Assembly: GCA_900315105.1 (NCBI GenBank)
Contig: OMXX01000160.1
Coordinates: 1-6,701, forward strand
DNA length: 6,701 nucleotides
Source of the DNA: an uncultured Prevotellaceae bacterium
GTDB taxonomy: Bacteria; Bacteroidota; Bacteroidia; Bacteroidales; Bacteroidaceae
Reading direction: 5' to 3'
The notes beneath the pieces were generated by a model. The model made no database searches. It was not told the DNA's origin and saw only the letters and a program-made list of their open reading frames with translations. A program made the position numbers and the translations under genes. The number at the start of each line of letters is the position of its first letter. Positions within the stretch are counted from its first letter, which is position 1. Shown here piece by piece: positions 1 to 5,562 of the stretch.

Positions 1-1255
1 CAGACAAAAGGCACTTGCCAACGACAACATAAGCTTGTATCTTGACATCTACGATGGTGGCAAGCGCAAGTTTGAATTTCTTTCCCTCTATTTGTTGCCG
101 GAGGTTGATGCAGAGACCAAAGCAAGAAACGAAGAAACATTGCAACGTGCTCACCAGATAAGGGCAGAGCGTATTCTTCATCCGGAGACCATCCCAGAGG
201 TAGGTCACTTGATGATTGTGAAGGAAATCCCCAATGACGAGTCTCCCGAAGTCTTGGACTGGATCCAGACTTACATCGACTGGATGAGCGACAATACAGA
301 CTACTCCAAGGCTATTGTTGACCAGTCAAAGTATCTGAAATACCTAATGAGCGAGTTCCTTGCCAACAAGCGCAGACCTCACATCACTCTAAGGAAGTTC
401 GACAAGGAATGGTTCAAGGCATTCTTCCTTTGGTTGAAGAACGACTATGTGCCACAGAAGTATGTACGAGTTGAAGCCAAGCCTTTGTGTGAAGGCTCCC
501 TTCACAATGTTCAACAGCGCATCGTGGCGGTGTTCAACAAGGCGGTCAAGTTCGGCAAGTTGAAGGCTAACCCTTTCTACCAGTTGGAAAAGTCAGACAT
601 CTTTCCCAAGCCGAAGTCATCACATAAGCAGTATCTCAATCCCGATGAACTGAAAAGGTTCATGGCTTCAGATGAGAGAAGTCCAGGAGTTGCAGAAGCA
701 CAAAGAGCTTTCGGTTTTGCCTGTCTGACAGGACTTCGTATCAGCGACATCAAGGCTCTGCGGTGGAGCGACATCAAGAGAAACAAGGAAACGAACACGC
801 TTGTAATCGTCCAAAAGAAAACAAAGGCTCTCAATGCCGTACCAATCGGCAATACCGCCTTGTCATGGATGCCACCCAAAGGTGATGATGATTTTGTGTT
901 CCACCTTCCTGCTAAGGCTAATGTGGATGCTGCCCTTAAAAGGATAGCTAAAAAGGTGGGCATTGAGAAGAATATCTCTTTTCACTGTGCCCGACATACA
1001 TTCGGAATTTTGGTGCAGACGGTTACTGGTAACATTGAGACTACCAAGAAGCTGATGGGACACAAGTCACTCAAATCCACCTCCATCTATGCAGATGTGC
1101 TGACGCATGAAAAGGTCAAGGCTGTTGACAACACAAAGAAAGCCTTTCGAGGTCGCAAACAGCGTGAAGAGAACAAGCAGATACCGAGGACAAAGCGGAC
1201 AGCAGCCACCAACACCCATCCACGCAGAATAACTTTTATACAGGATAACAAGTAA
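1..1255 (+). CDS. Tyrosine recombinase / integrase of a mobilizable element (5'-partial)
   Basis: Site-specific recombinase expected to integrate and excise the element through a 3'-phosphotyrosine intermediate. The frame is open to the left edge (first whole codon at base 2), and the residues before the in-frame TTG at 35 (RQKALANDNIS) continue the N-terminal arm-binding fold typical of Bacteroides integrases. The gene therefore starts upstream, and TTG 35 is not its start. About 417 codons are visible; I infer that only a few residues are missing. Order: arm-binding domain to about base 190, SAM-like core-binding domain about 230-580, catalytic domain about 640-1120. Catalytic residues: Arg at 737 (TGLRISD), Lys at 818 (KKTK), His at 983 and Arg at 992 (FHCARHTF), His at 1061 (MGHKS), and nucleophile Tyr at 1088 (STSIYADV). 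The full R-K-H-R-H-Y set suggests an active enzyme. A basic tail of about 50 residues follows the Tyr. The family call is firm; the target site is unknown. Confidence 0.95.
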   Translation, partial: RQKALANDNISLYLDIYDGGKRKFEFLSLYLLPEVDAETKARNEETLQRAHQIRAERILHPETIPEVGHLMIVKEIPNDESPEVLDWIQTYIDWMSDNTDYSKAIVDQSKYLKYLMSEFLANKRRPHITLRKFDKEWFKAFFLWLKNDYVPQKYVRVEAKPLCEGSLHNVQQRIVAVFNKAVKFGKLKANPFYQLEKSDIFPKPKSSHKQYLNPDELKRFMASDERSPGVAEAQRAFGFACLTGLRISDIKALRWSDIKRNKETNTLVIVQKKTKALNAVPIGNTALSWMPPKGDDDFVFHLPAKANVDAALKRIAKKVGIEKNISFHCARHTFGILVQTVTGNIETTKKLMGHKSLKSTSIYADVLTHEKVKAVDNTKKAFRGRKQREENKQIPRTKRTAATNTHPRRITFIQDNK

Positions 1256-1277
1256 ACAGAACTTTTCAGGATAACAA
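1231..1277 (+). repeat. Imperfect direct repeat across the integrase stop codon
   Basis: AACTTTT followed by CAGGATAACAA occurs twice: at 1231-1251 with an extra ATA between the two blocks, and at 1260-1277 without it. The copies begin 29 bp apart. The first encodes the last integrase residues; the second is non-coding. A looser match (ACAGGTTAATGAACAA) lies at 1388-1403. Spaced direct repeats beside an integrase gene resemble arm-type recombinase or excisionase binding sites, but a chance local duplication at the gene end is also possible. Confidence 0.5.
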
Positions 1278-1294
1278 TCAGTTAATTTCACTTT

Positions 1295-1345
1295 TGTAGT
1301 CCCCATTTTTCGGGCAGGGATTTCTCTCTGCCTTGGGGGACTACA
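1295..1345. promoter_or_regulatory. Nested inverted repeat (two-tier hairpin) upstream of the HTH gene
   Basis: The outer arms TGTAGTCCCC (1295-1304) and GGGGACTACA (1336-1345) are perfectly complementary over 10 bp. Inside them GGCAGGGA (1313-1320) pairs with TCTCTGCC (1325-1332) across the 4-nt loop TTTC, with one G-T wobble. No T-run follows on either strand, so it does not look like an intrinsic terminator. It lies about 50 bp before the HTH start codon, in the 140-bp gap after the integrase. It could be a cruciform, a regulatory RNA structure in the leader, or a binding site for recombination or single-strand replication proteins. The structure is seen; the role is inferred. Confidence 0.7.
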
Positions 1346-1395
1346 CTTTCAAAGCAAGCAGTACAACGAATCACAAACAATTAAATTACAGGTTA

Positions 1396-1713
1396 ATGAA
1401 CAAAACTATCGACACCGAGACTCTTCTCTTGAAGGTAGAGTCACATGAGCACCGCATTGGGATAATGGAGAATCTTCTCCGTGATGCCAAGCAAGTATTG
1501 ACACTGGAGGAAGCTGCCTTATTCATGGGAATATCAAAGAGCAGTCTCTATAAGATGACACACAAGCATGAACTTCCGTTCTTTCGTCCCAACGGCAAGA
1601 TTATATACTTTGAAAAGTCAGAGCTCTTGAACTGGATGCGCCAGAACCGCAGTATGTCCGAGGCTGAGACCAAGGCTGCAGCGACCAAGCACATGAGTGA
1701 ACTTTGTAAATAG
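1396..1713 (+). CDS. Small helix-turn-helix DNA-binding protein, excisionase-like (HTH_17/MerR-type fold)
   Basis: A 105-aa protein. Residues 1-30 form a polar helix (TLLLKVESHEHRIGIMENLL). Residues about 32-88 form the HTH_17-type winged helix (LTLEEAALFMGISKSSLYKM, then ELPFFRPNGKIIYFEKSELLNWM), the pattern seen in excisionases and small MerR-like regulators. It probably binds sites near the integrase and controls the direction of recombination or transcription of the element; this follows from family and position and is not proven. I chose ATG 1396 because the upstream extension to TTG 1333 runs through the hairpin and does not fit the family. No strong Shine-Dalgarno sequence is visible, as is usual in Bacteroidota. 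The next gene starts 2 nt after its stop, so the two are probably co-transcribed. Confidence 0.85.
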   Translation: MNKTIDTETLLLKVESHEHRIGIMENLLRDAKQVLTLEEAALFMGISKSSLYKMTHKHELPFFRPNGKIIYFEKSELLNWMRQNRSMSEAETKAAATKHMSELCK

Positions 1714-1715
1714 AC

Positions 1716-2033
1716 ATGGCGATGATGAAGGACGATATTTCCCATGAGGAATACAGAAGCAAGTTGGCAAATGTCGCTGACCTTGCCGTGATCTACATCA
1801 ATACTGGCAACGGCTACTTTCGGATGCGTGATGCTTTCAATCAGCTTGCCGAACAATGCGGAGCCAACAAGGGCATCAATGATGAAGCAACTGTCGGCAG
1901 AAGAAAACTTCTTGCCCAGTCTGTTTGCATTGAGTGCATTTCACGATTAAGCAATCATTCTAATGACAGGTTGCAAGGCGAGCTCTATGTTATAGCAGAG
2001 GACATTTACCCAAGGAGAGGACGGCACAGATGA
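1716..2033 (+). CDS. Conserved-looking hypothetical protein of a mobile element
   Basis: A 105-aa soluble, mostly helical protein that I do not recognise as a named family. It includes the segment AVIYINTGNGYFRMRDAFNQ and a second helical part (RRKLLAQSVCIECISRLS). There is no signal peptide, membrane helix or known catalytic motif. ATG codons at 1716, 1722 and 1725 could each start it; 1716 lies 2 nt after the HTH stop and suits translational coupling. The last residues (PRRGRHR) are unusually basic for a protein that is acidic just before (IAEDIYP). In the +1 frame the DNA stays open from 1996 through the next gene, so the present C-terminus may result from a one-base frameshift (see findings). 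Position between the excisionase-like gene and the mobilization region suggests an accessory role in element maintenance. Confidence 0.7.
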   Translation: MAMMKDDISHEEYRSKLANVADLAVIYINTGNGYFRMRDAFNQLAEQCGANKGINDEATVGRRKLLAQSVCIECISRLSNHSNDRLQGELYVIAEDIYPRRGRHR

Positions 2034-2097
2034 TTTTCTCTTTACTGAGAAAAACAGTCTTGCCATTTATGGTTATAATATTCAAAATTCACAGAAG

Positions 2098-2928
2098 ATG
2101 GATAAACAAAAGATACATTACTGCTTCACGCTGTCCGATGTACAGATGGAGTATCTTCGCTGCAAGAAGTACAAGATTGACCGCATGGAATGCTTCATGT
2201 CTCTTGCCTCTCTTGCCGAACGTGAAACAACACTTGTACCTATCAGCAAGACCCAACAAGTGGAAATCTTGTGTGGGCAATGTATGGTTGACAATACCCA
2301 ACTTGCCAAACTCTGGGATAAAGACCGCAAGACCGTACCCAAACTGTTACAGGCTATGGAGGCTGTGGGCATTTCCTCTTCACAAAAAGTTGGAGACAAC
2401 CGCATCATTACCCTGCATTCCCTCTCTGGTTGGTATGTGGACGGAAGATTTGTCAAGAACGGCTTTTCATTGAAGCGCAATACGGATGGCTCAGCAATCA
2501 TCCACACGAAAGTTCCACAAGCAAGAGTAATTGTTACGACAACGGAGGATGATACAAAGTCGGACAAGGAAGATGGGCATTCTGCCAATGGAATATCCGA
2601 TACTGACAACAAGGGCAATTCTTCTACGGCAGATATTTCTTCTTCCCTAAATTCGACTTCATCTAATGACAACAGAAGCGTGGGTAAGGTCGGAACGAAT
2701 GGCAATCTGTCCGATGCTGTTACTGGTGGAATTTCCCCACAACAAAACTACTCCAGACAATCTGTTGGCAATCCTTCTTCCATGCAAGAAGCAGATGCCA
2801 AACAGAATGAGGGAGAACACAACACATATCCACAGCATCTGGCAGGAGGACAAACACAACAGTCTAACGGTTCTAATGCCAATGGTTACAAGGCTAACAG
2901 CTACAATAACGGCAATCAAAAGGCATAA
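2098..2928 (+). CDS. Winged-helix-like protein with long disordered tail, possible replication or mobilization accessory
   Basis: A 276-aa protein. Residues 1-60 form a compact helical region (CFTLSDVQMEYLRCKKYKID). Residues about 66-107 look like a helix-turn-helix with a wing (DNTQLAKLWDKDRKTVPKLL, then MEAVGISSSQKVGDNRIITL), consistent with DNA binding. Residues about 145-276 are low complexity, rich in Ser, Asn, Gln, Gly and Asp, with no predicted fold. Proteins of this layout occur between integrase/excisionase and mob genes in Bacteroides mobilizable elements; I infer a DNA-binding accessory role (replication, relaxosome or regulation) but cannot assign it. ATG 2098 is the first ATG in this frame. 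The same frame is open without stop back to 1996 and encodes a plausible peptide (DDFLFTEKNSLAIYGYNI), so translation might begin earlier or through a frameshift from the gene before. Confidence 0.8.
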   Translation: MDKQKIHYCFTLSDVQMEYLRCKKYKIDRMECFMSLASLAERETTLVPISKTQQVEILCGQCMVDNTQLAKLWDKDRKTVPKLLQAMEAVGISSSQKVGDNRIITLHSLSGWYVDGRFVKNGFSLKRNTDGSAIIHTKVPQARVIVTTTEDDTKSDKEDGHSANGISDTDNKGNSSTADISSSLNSTSSNDNRSVGKVGTNGNLSDAVTGGISPQQNYSRQSVGNPSSMQEADAKQNEGEHNTYPQHLAGGQTQQSNGSNANGYKANSYNNGNQKA

Positions 2929-2936
2929 AGAGGCTT

Positions 2937-3059
2937 ATGAGCAACCATACAGAGAAATCATCCCAAAGGACGATTGACCGCCATAGGCTACCGCCAAACT
3001 GTTATACGTTTAAGCAGCCTTGGGGGACGGACGCTGTTAAAAGTGCCGTCATTTTATAG
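2937..3059 (+). CDS. Possible small protein of 40 aa (uncertain)
   Basis: A short ORF begins at ATG 2937, 8 nt after the preceding stop, with a purine-rich AAAGAGG just before it, and ends at TAG 3057. The product contains RHRLPPNCYTFKQPWGTDAV and ends KSAVIL: a basic first half, no membrane helix and no recognised motif. Its favour rests on tight spacing after a gene on the same strand and a protein-like composition. Against it, the ORF is short and overlaps DNA with repeats that may be part of oriT. It may be a real small ORF or simply conserved non-coding sequence. Confidence 0.3.
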   Translation: MSNHTEKSSQRTIDRHRLPPNCYTFKQPWGTDAVKSAVIL

Positions 3060-3208
3060 GTACTTTTCGAGAAATCCTTTTGTAATACAGAAGCCGTGTC
3101 CGTCTTACTGTATTCCTAAAAGTTTCTCGGACTACTCGCAGGCTCGCAGTCGTGACCATCTTTGCAAGGTGCTTGTAATCATCCCATTTTAATCAGAGAC
3201 AAGGACAA
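2977..3208 (+). other. Candidate origin of transfer (oriT) region
   Basis: The gap directly upstream of the mobilization genes, where oriT commonly lies in MOBP elements, is packed with repeats. Seen: ACCGCCA twice (2977-2983 and 2990-2996); a long stem-loop at 3068-3129; CTCGCAG twice (3135-3141 and 3143-3149); a small CAAG/CTTG hairpin at 3165-3175; and GACGGAC (3026-3032) complementary to GTCCGTC (3098-3104), which lies mostly in the loop of the long stem. No known nick consensus could be matched with confidence, so the nick site is not assigned. The function is inferred from position and structure. The mob operon promoter probably also lies here; CATCTTTG (3157-3164) is one base short of the TAnnTTTG -7 box. 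Confidence 0.5.
3068..3129. repeat. Long imperfect inverted repeat with 10-nt loop
   Basis: Two 26-nt arms (3068-3093 and 3104-3129) flank the loop CCGTGTCCGT (3094-3103). Pairing is CGAGAAA with TTTCTCG, CTTTT with AAAAG, AATACAG with CTGTATT and AAG with CTT: 22 pairs broken by small bulges. No T-run follows, so it is not a typical terminator. It is the strongest structural feature of the gap before the mob genes and is a good candidate for the relaxase or accessory-protein recognition site of oriT. Confidence 0.75.
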
Positions 3209-3604
3209 ATGAGAAAGAAGAACATCATAAGGAAACCGCCCACGGAAGTCCATACCTACCGATGTACGAAAGAAGAGTTAAAGCAGCTCCAGACGCTTGC
3301 CAAGGAGTGTGGAATTAGTCTGAGCCGCTATGTCGTTGAGACTGGTTTGAAGCACCGTCCACGCATGAGGCTCACCAAGGAAGAGGTGGACGCTCTCAAC
3401 TCTCTCGCCATCGCAAGGACGGATTTGATAAAAATCAGCAACGTGCTATCCAAGAAAACGGCTGAGGAAAAGGCTCGGTTCTTCAAAAATGAGAAGTTCA
3501 TGCGTTGGTGGATTGATGCCGTTGCAGGGCTTATCCAACATTGGTATAGCATTGAAGAGAATATCTCAACAAACGTACAGACCAAATCAAAGGAACAATC
3601 ATGA
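3209..3604 (+). CDS. Relaxosome accessory protein, ribbon-helix-helix, MobA/MobC-like of Bacteroides elements
   Basis: A 131-aa protein expected to bind oriT and help the relaxase nick it. Residues about 14-47 fit a ribbon-helix-helix domain: a short beta strand (VHTYRCT), a helix (KEELKQLQTLAKECG), the turn ISLSRY and a second helix. The rest (LTKEEVDALNSLAIARTDLI, then KFMRWWIDAVAGLIQHW) is helical and matches the MobC-type mobilization family in length and layout. Naming varies: in Bacteroides conjugative transposons this gene is often called mobA and the relaxase mobB, while the Pfam family is called MobC. Its stop overlaps the relaxase start as ATGA (3601-3604), so the two are almost certainly translated together and made in matched amounts. 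Confidence 0.88.
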   Translation: MRKKNIIRKPPTEVHTYRCTKEELKQLQTLAKECGISLSRYVVETGLKHRPRMRLTKEEVDALNSLAIARTDLIKISNVLSKKTAEEKARFFKNEKFMRWWIDAVAGLIQHWYSIEENISTNVQTKSKEQS

Positions 3605-4833
3605 TTATGCTCGCAAAGGTCGTATCGTACGGAGGCAATTCCGTAAGATACGCATTGGAAAAGGAGAAGGCAAAAACGGTCAAGGTGAACAATATGCCAG
3701 ATGGTCTTGACCCTACCGCCATCTGGTACATGATGAAGCATCATTGCCAGTATCATCAGGCGGAAAGGACGGTGGGCAGAAAGTTGGAAAGGTTCATGAC
3801 CACTTTTGTACTTTCCCCATCAAAGGAAGAGTCTGCCAACTTCACTATGGAAGATTGGGCGAACCTCCAAGACGAAGCATTGGAAGTTTTGGATTCTGTA
3901 GGACTTACGCCCAACGGTTTCTCCAATGAGATAAAGACCAACTTCACCAATTCTATGAATGTGGGTGGACTGCACTCTGACTCCAAGTCAGGAACGCTGC
4001 ACCTTCACATTGACTGCTGTCGTGTGGATATGGAGGGTAACACCAACGATGTGCATGATATTCATCTTCGGGCAATGAAGGCTGCGGAAATCATCAATAT
4101 GCGTCATGGGTGGGAACAACCGCAGGAAATTCGGAATATGCGGAAAGTGGAGCTTGCGGAGGATTGTGAAAACACCCTCAAAGATATGCAACAGTTCAAC
4201 ATAGACAGATACTTCAATCTGTTGCGCATGAAAGGCTATGAGGTAAAGCCACGCTATGACAAACAACGGAAACTTGTCGGCTATACTGTTGGCAAGAATG
4301 CTTCCGTGTTCAAGGCTTCTGAGATTGGCAGAAAGATTATGGCATCAAAGATTGAAGACACCTGGATGAAACTGCACCCAAAACCAACACAAGTCAAGAC
4401 AAAGCCTGTTTCTCCATCCGTTGCTTCTGCGCCTCGCCCAGTTCGTCCTGTCGTTCATACTCCAACAGCATCACAACCAAAAGCGCAACCTCAAATTACA
4501 CAAACGGCATTCACAATCAACATTGGCGATGAAGTCAAGAAGGTGTGGATTCCGAACTCTGTCAAAGATGTCTTTACTAATGAGGTTCAGGTTCCAGAGG
4601 ACAATGATATTGCGACAACAGAGAATGTCGCTCATGTAGCGATACTGTTGTTTGCAGGATATATTGATGCTGCCACTTCCATTTCAGAATCATGTGGCGG
4701 TGGCGGTTCTGCTCCCTCTTCTGGTTGGGGCAAGAAAGATGACGAAGATGACTGGAAGTTTGCCCACCGTTGCGCACAGATGGCTCATTCCATGTGCAAG
4801 CCTAAACCACGCAGCAGAAGTTTCCACCGATAA
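3601..4833 (+). CDS. Relaxase / mobilization nuclease, MOBP-like (MobB-type of Bacteroides)
   Basis: A 410-aa DNA-nicking and strand-transfer enzyme that would bind covalently to the 5' end of the transferred strand at oriT. The N-terminus MLAKVVSYGGNSVRYALEKE fits the Bacteroides relaxase start; Tyr17 (VRYALEK) is the likely nucleophile by alignment with relatives, with Tyr10 the alternative. The metal-binding motif is HSDSKSGTLHLHID (residues 125-138): His125, Asp127, His134 and His136. Residues about 258-300 are a Pro-rich linker. The C-terminal end has a Gly-rich patch (CGGGGSAPSSGWG), an acidic run (DDEDDW) and a Cys/His/Arg-rich tail, a layout I recall from this relaxase group. The start is ATG 3601 in the 4-nt overlap; ATG 3607 is an alternative two codons in. 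The next gene follows after 12 nt. No coupling protein is encoded here, so a helper element is probably needed. Confidence 0.92.
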   Translation: MIMLAKVVSYGGNSVRYALEKEKAKTVKVNNMPDGLDPTAIWYMMKHHCQYHQAERTVGRKLERFMTTFVLSPSKEESANFTMEDWANLQDEALEVLDSVGLTPNGFSNEIKTNFTNSMNVGGLHSDSKSGTLHLHIDCCRVDMEGNTNDVHDIHLRAMKAAEIINMRHGWEQPQEIRNMRKVELAEDCENTLKDMQQFNIDRYFNLLRMKGYEVKPRYDKQRKLVGYTVGKNASVFKASEIGRKIMASKIEDTWMKLHPKPTQVKTKPVSPSVASAPRPVRPVVHTPTASQPKAQPQITQTAFTINIGDEVKKVWIPNSVKDVFTNEVQVPEDNDIATTENVAHVAILLFAGYIDAATSISESCGGGGSAPSSGWGKKDDEDDWKFAHRCAQMAHSMCKPKPRSRSFHR

Positions 4834-4845
4834 ATCAATGACAAT

Positions 4846-5457
4846 ATGGCTATCAGAAAAAGCAAGATAAACATAGACACAGAAGAAAGATCCGACTTCG
4901 ACAACATGATGAATGATGTCGAAAACGAGGTTGAGGAGCAGCAAGCCGAGGATGGGCTTGTAAACCGTGTTCCTGAGTTGAAGCAGTTGAGTGAGGACAT
5001 TGACAAGGCTACAAACACCTTCATCAATGCCACACTTGAACTGGAGTCTGCCATTCAGCAGTATCAGCGTGCCGAGACGAAACTGGGTGGTTCGGTGAAT
5101 ACCATCTGTCAGAAAGTTGACACCATCAACACCCATATTGACAATGTTCTGAAAAATGCTCCAACCAAATTGAATGTGGCGGTTCATGCTTCTGATGAAG
5201 ACATGAACGCCATTCAGAATCTGTTTAACAATGAGCATAAGTGGATTCTTGGCAAAATGCAGGCTCATTATCGGGAGATTAACTCGATGTTTGCCGATGA
5301 GCTACGTGTTGCTCAGAAGAGGTACAAGGAATACGATGGTTGTTACCTTGGCCACTATATCCAGTACTTCTTCTGGTTTTTCTTCACTTTGGGCTTCTTC
5401 GTTTTTGTCGCAGTTGTTGTTTCGTGGATTGGTGGCTACAATGGATGGTTTAAATAA
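4846..5457 (+). CDS. Coiled-coil protein with a single C-terminal membrane helix, mob-operon partner of unknown function
   Basis: A 203-aa protein. Residues 1-35 are charged and acidic. Residues about 42-105 are long helices with coiled-coil character (VPELKQLSEDIDKATNTFIN, then LELESAIQQYQRAETKL). A second helical stretch covers about 115-165. Residues about 171-195 are strongly hydrophobic and aromatic (YIQYFFWFFFTLGFFVFVAV), followed by only a few residues. There is no signal peptide, so the likely topology is a cytosolic body held to the inner membrane by a C-terminal anchor. It begins 12 nt after the relaxase stop and ends just before a terminator-like hairpin, so it is the last gene of the mob operon. 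By position it may link the relaxosome to the membrane or to a helper's coupling protein; this is inference. I do not recognise a named family. Confidence 0.82.
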   Translation: MAIRKSKINIDTEERSDFDNMMNDVENEVEEQQAEDGLVNRVPELKQLSEDIDKATNTFINATLELESAIQQYQRAETKLGGSVNTICQKVDTINTHIDNVLKNAPTKLNVAVHASDEDMNAIQNLFNNEHKWILGKMQAHYREINSMFADELRVAQKRYKEYDGCYLGHYIQYFFWFFFTLGFFVFVAVVVSWIGGYNGWFK

Positions 5458-5461
5458 GCTA

Positions 5462-5502
5462 TTGTTGCGAACGTGGTTCGGAGCTACAAACTGGAACAAC
5501 AA
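5462..5502 (+). other. Additional stem structure after the mob operon
   Basis: TTGTTG (5462-5467) is complementary to CAACAA (5497-5502) and encloses a small CGAAC/GTTCG hairpin (5468-5480, loop GTG). Together with the adjacent 5505-5540 hairpin, almost the entire gap between the two convergent genes can fold. It may be part of a 3' RNA structure that stabilises the mob transcript; a chance origin is possible. Confidence 0.3.
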
Positions 5503-5504
5503 AC

Positions 5505-5540
5505 CCACTGATCTTTAGCGGAAATACTAAAAATCAGTGG
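5505..5540. terminator. Bidirectional terminator-like hairpin between convergent genes
   Basis: CCACTGATCTTTAG (5505-5518) pairs with CTAAAAATCAGTGG (5527-5540) over 14 positions with one C-A mismatch, around the 8-nt loop CGGAAATA. It sits 48 bp after the mob-operon stop and 22 bp after the AraC gene's stop on the other strand. On the plus strand a weak T-rich tract follows (ACTTGTTTAT); on the minus strand GTTTGTTGTT follows. Position and symmetry fit a shared terminator. A recombination or end-of-element site remains possible. Confidence 0.6.
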
Positions 5541-5562
5541 ACTTGTTTATAAGATTGTCAAT

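Noticed and set aside
1328..1381. Peptide frame LPWGTTLSKQAV resembling PWGTDAVKSAV of the 40-codon ORF at 2937
   Set aside because: The likeness comes from the shared 12-mer; nucleotide identity after it falls to background and the frame at 1328 has no start codon.
1333..1395. Extended TTG start for the HTH protein
   Set aside because: The extra 21 residues would be encoded by the hairpin right arm and following leader; ATG 1396 gives the usual family length.
2030..2473. 147-codon plus-strand ORF whose ATG overlaps the stop of the 105-aa gene and has AAGGAG upstream
   Set aside because: It mostly overlaps the 276-aa gene in another frame and its product is rich in Trp, Arg and Pro with no fold-like pattern, typical of an off-frame reading.
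2118..2705. 195-codon minus-strand ORF
   Set aside because: It is the antisense of the 276-aa gene, with a Ser/Leu-rich composition that mirrors the sense codons.
2974..3192. 72-codon plus-strand ORF in the gap before the mob genes
   Set aside because: It runs through the long inverted repeat and the direct repeats, has an arginine/serine/proline-rich composition without domain features, and is better explained as oriT DNA.
4690..5268. 192-codon minus-strand ORF
   Set aside because: It is antisense to the relaxase end and the coiled-coil gene, crosses two well-supported genes and shows no domain.
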